Below are positions 1 through 43,100 of a stretch of DNA of 64,000 bases, piece after piece; the stretch's first letter is position 1; each line of letters opens with the position of its first letter. The position numbers were made by a program, and so were the translations under genes. Source of the stretch: Prochilodus magdalenae (Eukaryota > Chordata > Actinopteri > Characiformes > Prochilodontidae); the NCBI GenBank assembly GCA_024036415.1, contig JAMWET010000898.1, positions 124,001 to 188,000 on the forward strand. Reading direction: 5' to 3'. Below the pieces are notes generated by a model, which saw only the letters and a program-made list of their open reading frames with translations, was not told the origin of the DNA and made no database searches.

Positions 1-3000
1 CATTCAAAAACCAAAACAAACATGGTAAAACCGTATTTCAGAGCACACCTATAATATATCTAGGAACATAGAAAAATATTTAAGAATAACAAATACTCAT
101 ATAAGCTTTGGGTTTTTTTTTACTTTTCTGATTATAAAAATAAAAAACACTAGTTATTCTGAATTATGACATTTATATTTTTTATGATGTCGCTTAGGCT
201 CGGAGGATGTGCAGCCTTCACCAAAACTTTCTTTCTTTATTTATTTTTTACAGTGGTCAGCAAGTCTCTAAAAAAAGTATAAACTTTTAATAAATGTAAT
301 TTTAATAAACTCCCAAAAATGTAAAACTAGACTATTTTTGTTTTTGGCCAATTTTAGCAAAACAGCTCATAAGCTTCAACATATAGGCTGGTACAAGCTA
401 GCAGAATTATTGCTAGTTGCTAGTTAAAAATACATTCTGCTGAAATTATATAATTTCACACATTGCTGTTGAAAAGAAAACTGACTAATATTTTTCCAGT
501 ATCAAACCTGTCACAATATGTCACACACACCTAATATCAATTTAGTTTTATTTATTTTAGTATTATTTTATGAATATTGGACATTATGTCCAAATACAAG
601 GATGTAAGATGCTGTCTACCTATTTACCTAAGTGTGTATGCATATTTAGTTTTTTATTTAGCTGAATAATTGCTTTGGATAATATCAATAGATTACAATT
701 TTCACTAAGCACCAAGATCCAAATCGTTCAAAGCATCAACAGTCTGTATATTTTTAACATCTTTCAGTATTTCACTAATTAAAAAGTCTCAGGCATGACA
801 GATCATAAAAGCTGCTTGGGTTTTGGTGCTGAGCGCTTTTCAGCAAAACACCTCAGTGTATTTATTTCGTCGCGGTGAGCTAGCCAATACCTATGCCCAT
901 TGTTGCTCTGCTACTGGTAGGAGCCCACATATGTGCATCATGTACATGGGAATCACACATGCCTGGACATCACTTACTGACCCAGACAGCTGCGCTTTTA
1001 CTTCCAAAAAAGTCTAACTGTAACAGAATAAAGTCTTCCTTTTCGTTATTTGTTATGTGTTCTGTTACTGCGCAAACCTGCCCAGGTGTCTCAACCTCCA
1101 ACCCTGCTCCTGAGATGGTTACTAAGTCAGCCCACTCACTAGCTTCCTGTAGCTGGACAGCTATTGTGTTGGTGGAGTTCCCTGATTTACCTCTGCTGTT
1201 CAGTCAGCAACTATTCAGTGTCAACAACAGATGAGGCGGAGGACGAAGAGGTGCTTGTGTGCCTTCTACAGGATGAACCAGAGGATACGCCTCCATCTAA
1301 AGCGGGTGGGCAGCTTGATTTGAACAAAGGAAAGAGACTGCCCTCTTGCACGTCACCCAGCATGCAGCTGCTGCATGTATTGCATGTGTGTGACAGAGAT
1401 GAAGAGGTACTCTCATTGCGTGTCTGTCAAGGGTTACCTTAAACTGGAGGTGAACCCTCCAGCCCACCAAATGATGGAGCACCTCCTGCTTCCAGGGACT
1501 GGAATATCTACATGTCTTCCACTCTGGCAGCCAGAGATCGTAATGTCACATTACAAACTGCACTCAAATGGAGCTTTTCATTTAATATCCCCCCAGTCAG
1601 CTTCTAGAGAGGTGGGCAGGCTGCCACAGAGTTGCCACCACTGTTTCACAAAATTGTTACGGATTGTGAAGCAATCCAATATTCCCTGCCTCATCTCGAG
1701 TTCTCTTTCATTATCAAAGCAAACTCACTCTGTGCATGAAGAGTGAGAGTCATTATACATGCACCCCAACAGAGGGCGTCAGGGTACCTCCAGTGAATCT
1801 GGTTTGCCCCCGCCCTCTTTCTTTGCATTTAGCTGCACACTTGCACACAGTCCATCCCTGAGTCTTCTCTACAGGGATGGAGGCTTCAGCTCAGGCTTCA
1901 ACAGGGTCATAACTTCAGTGGTGTATGGTTAGTCGGGTATTGCGGCATAGACAGAAACATCTTCTCACTGAAAGTGGAAGAAAGTCAGCTGGACCTGTGT
2001 TCATGCTACTTTCTCATTCCCATAAAGAACAGGGGCGTCTCCTCATACCACTCATACCTTACATGTTCTCAAGATCTAGCTAATGAAATATTTAGTCAAA
2101 AAGCTGACTCCAAAAGTTGTGTGTCATTCTGTTCGTCCTAGAAACTGGTTTACCACAAGCCGATCTACAGGACTGTGTTTATATGAGCATATCCGGCCGC
2201 TCACAGTCTATGAATTTCCTGAGGCTCCATTCAGGCTCAGCTGTTTCCCATGAGCAGGTGTGTAGAAGCAGAGTATACGCTTATGTTCTTCGCCAGTGGA
2301 ACCAGCAGTACAAGACACAATGACTCATGTTTCCTATCTGCTGAGATGTTTGATTCCTTGTCAGAAAATAGAATATCTGGGTCTTCAGATACAGCACTTT
2401 CCATTTCCATTTGTGCGGCGCTTTCAGAGGCAAGTACATCTGTAATGATAATGGGTTAAGAATCTACCCACAGATGTTCAAGTCAAGCCTTTTCGAAGCT
2501 TCAGCTTCATTCTTGAAGTATTTAAAGCCAGATTTTGGATCATTGCTCTTCTGTACAAGTCAGCCTCTTTTCAGCTTCAGTTTATTCGCTGATTGAGTTA
2601 CGTTCACTTACTGTTTGCTGATATTTAGTGGAATCCATTCTTCTATACACTTATACAATGCTTTCTTGTGCCACTAGGTGCCACACTACCCCAAAACATA
2701 ACACATCCGCCATCATGTTTACAATCCAATCCAAAGGCCTCTATTTTTGTCCCCCCAAACACACCTCTGGTGATTATGGCCAACAAGTTCAGTTTTTTCT
2801 TCATCAAACCACTGCACCTGTTTCACATAGTTTGCCAAATGTTGTGCTGGTTTCGTCAGATGTGACTTTTATGATAGCTTATGTGATTCAGATGGCCTTT
2901 ACATGCGGAAAGGCAGTAGAACAGTACGTCTTCTAGGACTTGAGCAGTTAAAATCTGCCATTTTGGACTGTGGAAAATGTAAACTAGAAGCATTTAGAAA

Positions 3001-3216
3001 TCTTTAATAGCCATCAGTTAGCTACATTTTCAGATCCTCAGACAGTGAATGGCTGTTACTGGAAGGTTTGAATATAACAACTAGCCATTATAAGTTAATT
3101 ATGTTCTGAGACTTTACAACTAGAAAGGTGTTCAAAAATATGAAATATGAAATTCCACTTTAATAGGGCATTATTATGATTGCTTTGTCTTAAGTTCTAA
3201 TCAAACTCATAATCAC
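1..3216. other. utrn intron sequence with degraded transposon remnants
   Basis: No exon was recognised left of 3217; the next spectrin-repeat exon must lie off the window. Bases 1-800 are AT-rich and nondescript. Bases 800-2600 contain several short overlapping ORFs in both directions with no recognisable protein; they look like an old degraded repeat. About 2660-2930 resembles a Tc1-type transposon (ggtgattatggccaacaagt and neighbouring text), with low certainty. Confidence 0.4.
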
Positions 3217-32301
<29,085 letters not shown>

Positions 32302-34425
32302 CTACCAGAATAACACCGTTAGCCAAATGCAGAGCAGTAGATTTCAAGGGGAGCAAGCTCCTACATGCAACACAGGAGTTTGTGAATGACACTGCGCTAA
32401 GGCAGTAAGACAGTCAGTGAACTGTTATGATGCAGGGGAAGCAAACTTGTCAAGAAGCCCAGAGGGAAAGGAACAGGTGGCAGATTCTAGTCCTCTTAAA
32501 ATAGAGTTCATGGACTAAACAGTCGGCGTTACCATGGACAGCACTACAGACAAAACTTGCTCTATCGTTTTAGGATCAAATAACAAAACAGTGAAATGTC
32601 TATTTAAATGAGAAGTCTCTGTCTTTGAAGTTGAAGATAGTACAGAATAAAGTTGCAGTGAACTACAATCCTAGACCTCCAATCATTTACTCCAAAGGGA
32701 ATGTCGTTTGTATTTAGTCACCAAAAGTGAGGAATAAACTGGTTTTGGAAATGGGAATATGGCTACATCCCAAGATAACAATCTAAAGGATAACAGGAAA
32801 TCAAGGATGTGTGTACTTACAGTGGTACACCAGTAAGGTATACACTGATGTGTTACGTCTGCCTCACCTTTACACTTCAGAAGTTTCAACTTCCATCTCA
32901 AATACACTGTAACATCATCACAGAGTAAGACACATTGAAGGCCATGATACTTTTTAAGAACAAGGTGTAAAGGCACATACACAGGCACTACACCATCATT
33001 TAACATACTTCAGCCTGACGATGGCCATTCGCCAAATACAACAACCCTACAACTATAGGGTATATGGTTAGAACGACACAAAAGCATGTATGTATAGTTT
33101 AAATGAACTAACAGTGACATTCAACACTGGGAGGTAGGTGTGCATCTACTAAGAGTATTTTCATGAGGATATCTGCATAGCCACACAGCCAGAATCTTTC
33201 AGAGCCAGCGTCAGCCTGTAGTGGGTCGCTCGACAATGTAGCCGGCCCTGGCTACTAACCAACTTAAGCCAAGTCCCTGGGCACACCCACTGACCCAGTG
33301 CTATATGAGCTGATGTTGGCCACATATCAGTGATGCCACAGAACTGCTTTAACTATGACCCGTTCTTTCAGCTGGTAATCGTTTATTGATAGTATACTGT
33401 AAATAAACTGGATCTGGTGCTTCCTTTGTTTTCAAAGAGGAGGTCCAGATGAGGTCAATCTATTTAAATTCATACATCATTAAATAAATAAATACATAAA
33501 TCATAATAATAATCATCAAAAAAGTAAAATAATAAAAAATAATAAAAACAATGTTATAAAAATATCTTGACCCACTTTATGTTTATGTACTGTCCCTGCC
33601 TGTCTTTTGGTTTATGTACTACTGTTATTAATATTATTATTATTCAATAAACTCACTACGTGGTTCATATTATTGAGGCGTCTCAACTCCAGACATTAGA
33701 GCAGAAAAAAAAGTTAATTTTGAAGCTATGAAGTGACTGTCAGACCTGTAGACCAAATGGTAGAGTTGTCTCCCTAGAAGAGGACAGGCCTGTATTGTGA
33801 TCTTACTTATTAAACTGAAGGCAGCCTGAAATTATAGCGGATAAAAAGAGCTTGCCTTAAATTGTTCCCTCATTCCCAATCTAGATACACTCTACACTGA
33901 AATATTTACTGGTGAAAAGAAAAAACTGCAAATAGCAGTTAATGTGATCAAGTGATTTATAAAAGTACACAGATTTACAACTGCCATCAGAGACCCTTTT
34001 ATTTAGCCTATAATTGAACTAGGTAAGATATTAAAAAACTATTCTTATTTATGAGCTGGTAAACAGCAGAGCCAATCGAGGAACAGTCAGGAACAAATAA
34101 ACCAAAATGAAAAAAATTCTCTACTTTAAAAAACGATCATGCTTTGGAATATTTTAATTCCTTTAAAACCTCCTACCGCAACCGTTTAAAGCGCTCACAC
34201 CTGGGTCTGACTTAATGTCACTAAAACCAAATCTTTATTTCGGTTTTACTATTTATTTATTTACTCGGTTTGACATGCTTTCCAAAAATAACTGCCCCCA
34301 AAAAAACCCCAAACCAACATCTTATCTATCTTAACACAGCTCAACGCGTCAGATCTGTGGGTTAGTATTAACACATTATTGAAAAGACTGAATAAGCAGG
34401 CAACAGAAGACATATAAAAAAGACA
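32302..34425. other. Interval between knl1 3' end and utrn start exon
   Basis: Only 2.6 kb separates the knl1 stop from the utrn ATG, both on the minus strand. The utrn untranslated exon and promoter should lie here or inside knl1. I saw no CpG island; (taaa)n-rich text is at 33478-33560. No further exon was recognised. Confidence 0.5.
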
Positions 34426-34431
34426 TTTATT
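34426..34431 (-). terminator. knl1: Candidate polyadenylation signal of knl1 (AATAAA on minus)
   Basis: On the minus strand a canonical AATAAA lies about 455 nt downstream of the knl1 stop codon at 34885. A weaker ATTAAA is found at 34584-34589. Which one is used cannot be decided from sequence alone. Confidence 0.4.
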
Positions 34432-34884
34432 TGACACACACCACTTACAACTAAAATGCTAATCAAAAGGATTATTGATTCATATACACAGGAGGTTGTG
34501 GCTGTTTATACAGAGAAAAAGACAAATTTAAAATAAAAATTTGATTGAACTTGTATATGCTTGGAATGGAGATAGGTTACATGTTTAATTGAATAAATGG
34601 CAATTAAAGATTGGCCTTGTGTTTTGAGCCCCAGTTAAAAAATAAAATCCCCCTCAAAGACAGCGGACCAGTTTTGTTCTGCTTGGGGACAATAACAAGT
34701 ATAAAAACCTTTATACAAATATACAATCAAATGAATTAAACAGTATGTTGACAGTGAAGTCCACTGCTATCCTTCCTCAGAACACACTTTCATCACATCA
34801 GCTGTAATATCTTTGTATTGTATTTCAGTCATATGGGGCAATTGTTTTTGCATGTATCAACTGAACAGACCCTAGACGCAGGCC

Positions 34885-35077
34885 TTATCCCAGAATATCA
34901 GCATGAATCTTCTTGATGACCTTTGTCAGGTAGTTCTTGCTTGGTGTAACAGAGCATAAGATGTCTTTGATCTGGTCGGCCCTGTACAAAAGAGAGTCAT
35001 TAAGGTGAAGAATATGACAACATATATAATGACTGGGCATATATAGGGCATATATATATAGGGCATATATATATATT

Positions 35078-35119
<42 letters not shown>

Positions 35120-37055
35120 ATATTAATTTATACTGGAGGGTTTTAAAACTAAGTGTGAACTTGCTGTCCTTTACTATGTTGCTGATTCGCCTTGCTGATG
35201 TGAAGTCAGAAAATAGCTGGTCTGTTGCTGCACAGTTTGTGTTAGTCATCCTATAAGCCTTTATCAATGGTCACAGGATTTCTCCCAAAGGATGCTGTTG
35301 GCTAGGTAGTGTTGATGGTTGGACTATTCTCAGTGACACTGAGGTGCTTAAAACCTTGAGCAGCACTGCTGTGTCTGATCCACTCACACCAGCACAACGC
35401 ATAATAACTCATTAATGTCGCTGTGGTGCTGAGAATAAAAGGAAGGCAACACAGTATACAAAGAAACGGACTACAAAGGTCATGGGAAGGGGACAAGAAG
35501 TGCAGATACCAGGAGGTGACTGAGTTACAGCACATGAAACACTGGAATACTGTGAAAATTAAAATTAAATACCTACATACATTCAAATAAAACCTTTATA
35601 AGACATACCTTGCATTGCCAATATGATTTTGGAACTTCTGCAGCTGAAGAGGGCGAAAGGGATAGTCTGGAGTGACAGCCAGGCTTAGCTCAAATTTGGC
35701 AAAAGCTTTGACACTCGAAAACAGGATTTCAATTCTGGGAGAGGAAAAACAAATCTGTTACTCCTTACATCACACCAATACCAAATAATGAGTTCAGTAG
35801 TCTCTATGAGTCAACAGGGCATGTGCTTCATGTGCCACCACTCTAAATTGCTCAAACCTATTTGTGTGTTTGTGAGGCATATCAGTAGCAACTTAACGAC
35901 AGGTGTGTCAGAAGATAATTGTGTATGTAACGTCAAATGCTTGGAACAGACTTTGAGCTTTCTTTTGTATACCCAGGCACTTTTACAGGCATACCCCAGG
36001 ACAGGCTCTGGTTAACAAAATGAGAATGCTTTGGGAGCCTTACGAGAGGTTCCTGTGAGAGGTGAAACATGTTTATTGCTATAAACTTAGATAGAAAATA
36101 AAATAAAATTGATCAAACAGAATTAGGTTCCACTGAATTAAGTTGGATGCGCTGACCAATACACGTGCAATATCATATCAGAATGATGTCCTTGTAATAA
36201 CGTCCTTGTATCTACGCTACACAATTGTAGCTTTAATTTTAATTTTGTAATTTTACCAGCTCCACTTACTATGAAAGGTGCACTTCTGTAGCTCTACAAT
36301 TAGACAGTTTTTTTCTCTGCATTTATAAACTTCAGAAGCACTGCTGTGTCTGAGCCACTTGTACCAGCACCAGTGTCACTGCAGTGATGAGAATGATCCG
36401 GCACCCTAATAAAACCTGCTCTGTATTGGTCCCGTGAAGAACAGGGTGAATGTGGATTGCTAAAGTATGCAGAGAAACAGACAGACTACAGTCTGTAACT
36501 GAAGAACTACAAAGTGTATCTATATGATAAACGGAGTCGCAGTAAGTATAGATCTAAGGATGTGTTCATAACACTACAACATGACTGCATAATTAATTAC
36601 CACTAATATCACTAGACTTCTCACTCAGGAAAATTAATACAGAAGGTAGTCACTAATTGAAACCCACTGCTAGACAAGTAAGGATGCTTTTTTCCAGTGA
36701 CAAACTGGGAAATGGATACACATACAGCCCTGCTTCATAAAACATTAGGACACAATGCAATAAATTCCAAATCATTTACACAATTGATGGCACAAAACAA
36801 CACTGTTAATGTTGCTATTGCTCTTCAGAACAAACTGAATTTAAAGCTGGCAACACATTTTACAAAGCTGGGATGGGCATGTTTACCAGTCTGTTGCATC
36901 ACCTCTTCTAACAGCGCTCTGACTGCCAGATGCTGCCGGACTGACGGCTCAAAGGCTATAGTTCTGAAAGTAAGTAGTTTGCCATTCTGTTCTTACAACC
37001 TCAGTTCAAGTTGGGATGCTGTGTATAATGTAAATCAATGTAAATAAAAACATAC

Positions 37056-37108
<53 letters not shown>

Positions 37109-40100
37109 TATACATATACATATACATATATATATATATATATATATATGAAGGGAAGTCTCTCAGAAGTGAAGATTGCGAGAGGCTCAGCAATTTGGAA
37201 AAAAAAAAAAAACAAAGAAAAAAAAAAAAAAAAAAAAAAAAAACCAACAACACTGTGTTTAAAAATAGTTCAGAATTCAGAAATGGCAAAGCCTTTGGAT
37301 ATTCCACCATCTACAATACATAATATTATCAAAAGAGAATTCGTAAAAATTGGTGGCATTGATGTGCCGCAAAGCCCATGGTCAATATTGGATTAGGGAT
37401 GCACCGATCCAGCTTTTCTTCCGATATCAGCTCTGCATATCTGTTGATACCTGATATCGCTCTGATTACATTTTTGAGCGAATAAATTATATACTTCACC
37501 ATGTTGGAGCGCTATAAACCACAACTGACTAAAAAATACTACACTAATACTTTACTCAAACTCTGTCTCACTCCATGTTGTTGTTCCTGTTTGTAAGTCA
37601 AGTCTACTGTAAGGCCTCGTGTTCCTACAGATCCACCTCTGGCCACTCGAGGGAGACAAAGGGCAACCAATGAGCAATCAAATGGATACTAGCAGCTCAC
37701 GCTAATTAATATACATGTATATATATATCGTTCCCCGTTTGTAAGTTTTACCTCTGCATATTGAGTGCATTCTGCTGGGGAACTGTTAGCTCCCCTCGTA
37801 GCGTGCTGGTCTGTGATCACAGCGACAAGCACCCCACAAACATGCTATTGACGGAATAGCACACATCGCAAACAAATTAGAGTGGGGATTGGGCTAATCA
37901 TCCAATACCCGATACTGGATGCTTGCGATCTTCAGTTCCTCACGCAGCACAAGCTCCAGCAACGCTATTGTCTTCTATGGGCCAAAACTCCAACTTAATT
38001 CAGTCGAACCTAATTCTGTTTGATCAATTTTATTTTTGAAAAAAAAAAATGGGGCAAAATTCCTCTCCCAAACCTCTAGCAATTGGTGTCCGAAGTACCC
38101 AGACGTTTACAGACTGTTGTTAAAAGAAGAGAAGATGCTATGCAATGGCCGACATCACCCTGAACCAACTTTTTGGAGATTGCTGACATCAGGTTCTTCA
38201 TGCGTTAATTTTCATGAGTGATAAAAAGTCTCACTTTCAATATCTGACACGCATTTTATTCTATTGCAAATACAATATGAGATTTGTAAGTCACTGCATT
38301 CTGTACTTATTTAGATTTATTTACAGTTTACACACATTTTTGGAATTGGGGTGGTACAAGCAGTATGGATATCCTAAAAAAGATTCTGGAAAATAATACT
38401 AATGTAATAATAAAAATGTTTAAGAGATTTGACTTACAGTGTGTCCACGCACGTAATACGTAGGATTCCAAGTCTCAAGCCTCCCCACTTCTTCAGTTGA
38501 TGAATCTCTTCGCCTAAGAGTCTAAGTCGACTCACCACCAAGCTGACGTCATGCAGCAACTATTGCAGGAAGACCACAGAAAACAGAACAAGGTCTTCGT
38601 TAACATTGCAATATTATGAATCCTATGCGTCTTGAATGGTGGCTTCCCACATTATATTACTAGTACCACACCATGAAACAGTATTTTCACACTTTACTGG
38701 GTTTACTTTACTTTACTTTAGAGTTGATTCTGATGAGAAAGTGTGAACTGAGCTGTGCACTACAAACTAGGAATGTAATTATTTTGTTACATTTTGTAAA
38801 TGCAATTTACCTTGCAATTATCTGAAACCCTAACTAACCTTTGATATACCATCAGGTGCCTGAATGGATTTAACTGAATGGTTTAGTAGAGGGCTAATTT
38901 CCTTTTTGCAGCCATCTTAAATATATGTAGTGCAAAAATCAATATTACAATAATCAATAAACAACAGTGTCTACTGTGTAACCCCACTAAAGTGTATGGC
39001 TTGAAGTCAGCTGCCTGTGCATGTGCACTGTATTGCTGTTGAGTTACCACTAATAGCTGTTCTCCAGAACTGTGTACAGTACTTGTAACTTCTTGCAGGC
39101 AAATTAAAGTAAATATTTATAATTTGGCTTGTGTGAACACCAGAACAAATTCACAAGCATTTGGAATTACTTGATGAAGTGGTTATTACTGTGAAGCTGC
39201 TGTGTGAGGCCAAAGGGGAATATACCGCAGAAGCCCCAAAAGACTACAATAAAGCAAGGCTGTCTCGATGCGCTTTGGATGAATTGTTCATCATACGTTT
39301 AATGGGACCAGACACTCATCTGTACAAAAGTTAGAGGTTAAATATAGTTTATTCTTGCTAAAAGAATCCTGCAACTTATTTAACCCATTCCAAATAGTAA
39401 AGCAGTTCGATATAAGCACTGGTTATTGACAGCAAACAAATGAGTTAGGTTGTGCAGATTTAACAGCTAAATAAGTAAACTGCTTTCTTGCCACTTTAAT
39501 TACAGAGACCTAACAAACAAGTAGGCCAACTGGTTTAATATCTAAACCATTTTTAAATGCACAGCAGGCAATTTATGCATATTATAAACCTACACATGGA
39601 TAATAGACAAACAAAAGTGCTGGTGGCATAAAATAATTAGAGCTGGGTTAAAGTTATAGTATAGTTAACAGTTACCACTGGTACGCTTTGAGTAGTTGGG
39701 TACTTCTGCATCCACTGGGTTTGGGTTTGGATGTAATATCCAAGCAACCTATGGATCAAGTCTGCATGGGGCTCAGAGCTTTCACCTACAGTAGAAAAGC
39801 AAAGTTTGTAGTTATGTTATATTGAGTAGAACAACAAGATGGCTTCATGGATCCGTACTGATGCAAATTACTCATTTCTGATTTAATTTACTTTCCTTCT
39901 TGCTCTACGCTCCACAAAAGGCATTCATTTCAGAATACAGATACTAAAGTATTCTCAAAATGCTCCAGTTCCTACACTTCTGCATGTTGTTTCTACTCAA
40001 CATTCCATAGCAATCTACTAACCTTGCTATACACCAGTGCAAGCGGAATACTGTCCACAAAGCAGTGTTAATAATGAGAAACCTTAATTAAACATTGTTA

Positions 40101-43100
40101 TTGCCAACTCTCAGTTACATCAAGGGTTCTTACCATTCAGAAGAAATTTGAACGAAACATCCACACCCTGTTCTGCATCTTCTTGGAGGAAACAAAGTTA
40201 TGTTGTGTCACACTGTTTTAAATGCATTCAAAATTTACATAAATAAATACATTCATGTCACTAATTGGTAGCTGGGCATTAAGACTTACCAGAGGGCTTT
40301 TTTAATTTGACTTCCAAGTGAACAGTGTTATGAAGAAAGGCAAAAACGGTGCGATTTTCATCTTGCTCACAGAATCTCCACTCATTCAGGCTGAAAAAGA
40401 AAAAGAAAACACTTTTATAATATAGGAAAATATAGTCAACAATAATTTCCCATAGGTAGCAGACATGTAGGTGGGTGCTAAAAATATACCCATAATGAAA
40501 GTGATCTTTTTGATCATCTTATGAGTGCTGCACATAAATTGCCACTTTACCTACAAGTGTCACAAACTACAGTATTATGTAGCTCTGCTAATCTGGCATG
40601 TTTCTTCTTTTAGATGTCTTTTATTAGGTTTATTAACATTGTTTCTACACTTGCCTTTTTAATGAACAACCATCTTGAAGGTGCACTTTGTGCGTTTATC
40701 ATTATGGCCCGTAGCCCATTTCCATTTGCCATTAAAGCTTTAAAAACCCTCTAAGGCTGAGACATACTCAGTAATAATATTTACTGATGGCACTATATTA
40801 CATTTCCTTTTATTATTACTGAAACCAGACACTAGCCAGACAAGGTTAAAATGAGCTTTTAAATACAATAAGCATCTGGAGGATCTCATGGTGCCAAGGT
40901 GTGCCAAGGTGTGGATAAGTATAAAATTAAGTGGTAAGTATTATTGTTTTAACTTAAGTCACACATAGAAGGATTTCAGGGATAAAACATTAACACGCAC
41001 ATTTTCAGATTTCTTAGCTGACAGAAGAAAGGGTCTTCTTTGCACAAATAAGTGTGCAACTCTGTACAGCTTCTTTGGCACAAGCAAAGTTGTGAGGCCA
41101 TTCTAATAACTCAGACTGGGCACGATTTATACCTGCTCGGATGCACTTTATGTTAGTGCTTCAACTTCACTGTGGTAGCAATGTAATTTGTAGATGTGCC
41201 CTTAACTCTCTGTGGTTTCAGGACACACAAAAGAGTCCTACATAAATTTTAATTTTAAAAGTGTGAGGTCATTGTCTTACTTACAAATAACAGTATTTTT
41301 AAAATATTGAATGAATAAAAAAATAACTTTACTTCTTATGAGGTTTTTTTTAAGTTTCTGAACTGTAGTTAATATTAATTCATTTCAAGATTAAAATCAG
41401 GCATGATAACATTGACAATACTTTAATGTGGAATTGTACGTATATATATTTCACTATATCGTTTTTTTGTGTACCTGTAACCTGATGTTTATTCTATATC
41501 CACAACAACACAACACAATTTTTTTTAAACCCTGATTACCCAACACTGACCTATTAAGATGTAATAAATTATTACTGATCATTATCAGAACGTTTGGACT
41601 GTTAACCATTTGAAGAATCGAAAATTCCTGAAAACCAAATACTACATGAATAAATAATATTCATCAAAAAGATTAAGACCACCTGAATGATATTCACATG
41701 CCATTATTTTCTATAGAGGTAATGATAACATACCATGCTCACATTTGTCTTGTGAAAGTTTACCATGGTTGTGAAAACATACCTGTTCAGAGTTGTGATA
41801 TGACTTTCAAGCTTTATGGCCTCATCTTGCAGTTTTTCCTGTGTGCTTACCAAAACTACCCTTTGATGTTCTTGGTCACAAATTTGTCTGCAATCAGAAA
41901 CAAAGTGTTAGCATTATTAAGTTAAACTGGGGGTCATAGAGCACAGCTGTGGTATGCAAACTTAACTGTTTTCTATTAGGTGCACATTGAATGTGTACAG
42001 TGCCTTGTGAAAGAAATATAAATATATGGAAATAAAAAAAACTGTATTCACCCCCATTGCTACGAAGCCCTTAAAAAGTTGGTGTAACCAATTACCTTCA
42101 GAAGTCACTTGCTTAGTTAATTTAAACCCCCTTTGTGCAGTCAGTATATACACACCTTTTCTGAAAGGCCCCAGAGTCTGCAACACCATTAAGCAAGAGA
42201 CACCACTAACCAACAACACCACGAATACCAAGGAGATCTCCAAACAAGTCAAGGACAAAGTTGTTGTAAAGTAGAAGTCAGAGTTGGGTTATAAAATAAT
42301 ATCCAAATCTCTGATGATCCCCTGGAGCACCACCAAATCCACCATCATAAAACGGAAACATGGCACCACAACAAACCTGCAAGACAGGGCCGCCCACCAA
42401 AACTCTCAGACCAGGCACGGAGGGCATTAATCAGAAAGGAAGTACAGAGACCAAATGTAACCCAAATGGAGCTCCCAGAGTTCCCAAGCAGAGACTGGAG
42501 TGTTTTGAGTTTGACAAAAGGCATGTGGGAATTTCAGCCACCAAGGAAGTTTTGCCTTGAGGAATGGGCAAAAATCTTAGTGGCAAGACATGGCAAGCTC
42601 ATAGAGAATTATCCAAAGCAACTTGCAGCTGTAACTGCAGTAAAACGTGGCTCTACAAAGTACTACCTACCTAAAGTACTGACTTTAGAGGGCTAAACAG
42701 TTGTGGACAGAGTTTTTTCTGTTGTTTTGTCCTATTTGTTGTTTACTTGACAGTAACCCCCCCCCCAAAAAAAAACACAACAACAAAATAAAAATCAAAT
42801 GTTCAAAGTTGTAGGCGTGTTCTGTCAATGAAATAACGCAAACCATCAAATAATCCATTAATTCCAGGTTGTGAGGTAGCAAAACACGAAAAACGTCAAA
42901 GGGGGTGAATACTTTCGCAAGGCCCTGTAGCAAAAAGCTGTCACTGTAATCTTCACTTGACAGTACATACTTTTCTGTTTCAGCAACTTCTGAATTTAGG
43001 GCATCAAGATCTTTCTGCTTTGCTTTCATAGCAGGTTCAGCTCCAATGAGGCATTGTTGATCTCCCATGAGCACACTATTCACTGCGGCCAAATCTTTTC

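Larger units (their letters stand above)
34885..40390 (-). other. knl1: knl1 C-terminal RWD region (last six exons)
   Basis: Exons 19-24 encode about 200 residues starting SLNEWRFCEQDENRTVFAFL and ending KVIKKIHADILG. Landmarks matching vertebrate KNL1 are the SLNEW opening strand, LRLLGEEIHQLKKWG, FSSVKAFAKFELSL and the final NYLTKVIKKI helix. This tandem-RWD segment binds the MIS12 complex. Exon sizes 101, 45, 110, 122, 126 and 97 nt keep phase to the stop at 34885. Confidence 0.9.

Noticed and set aside
823..1746. Overlapping ORFs of 92-123 codons near 0.8-1.7 kb
   Set aside because: No recognisable domain, no splice context fitting utrn, and different frames interrupted by stops; treated as a degraded repeat.
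42685..43092. 135-codon minus ORF
   Set aside because: Only its first part (to 42971) is knl1 exon 17; the rest is read-through into intron and a Tc1-like terminus.
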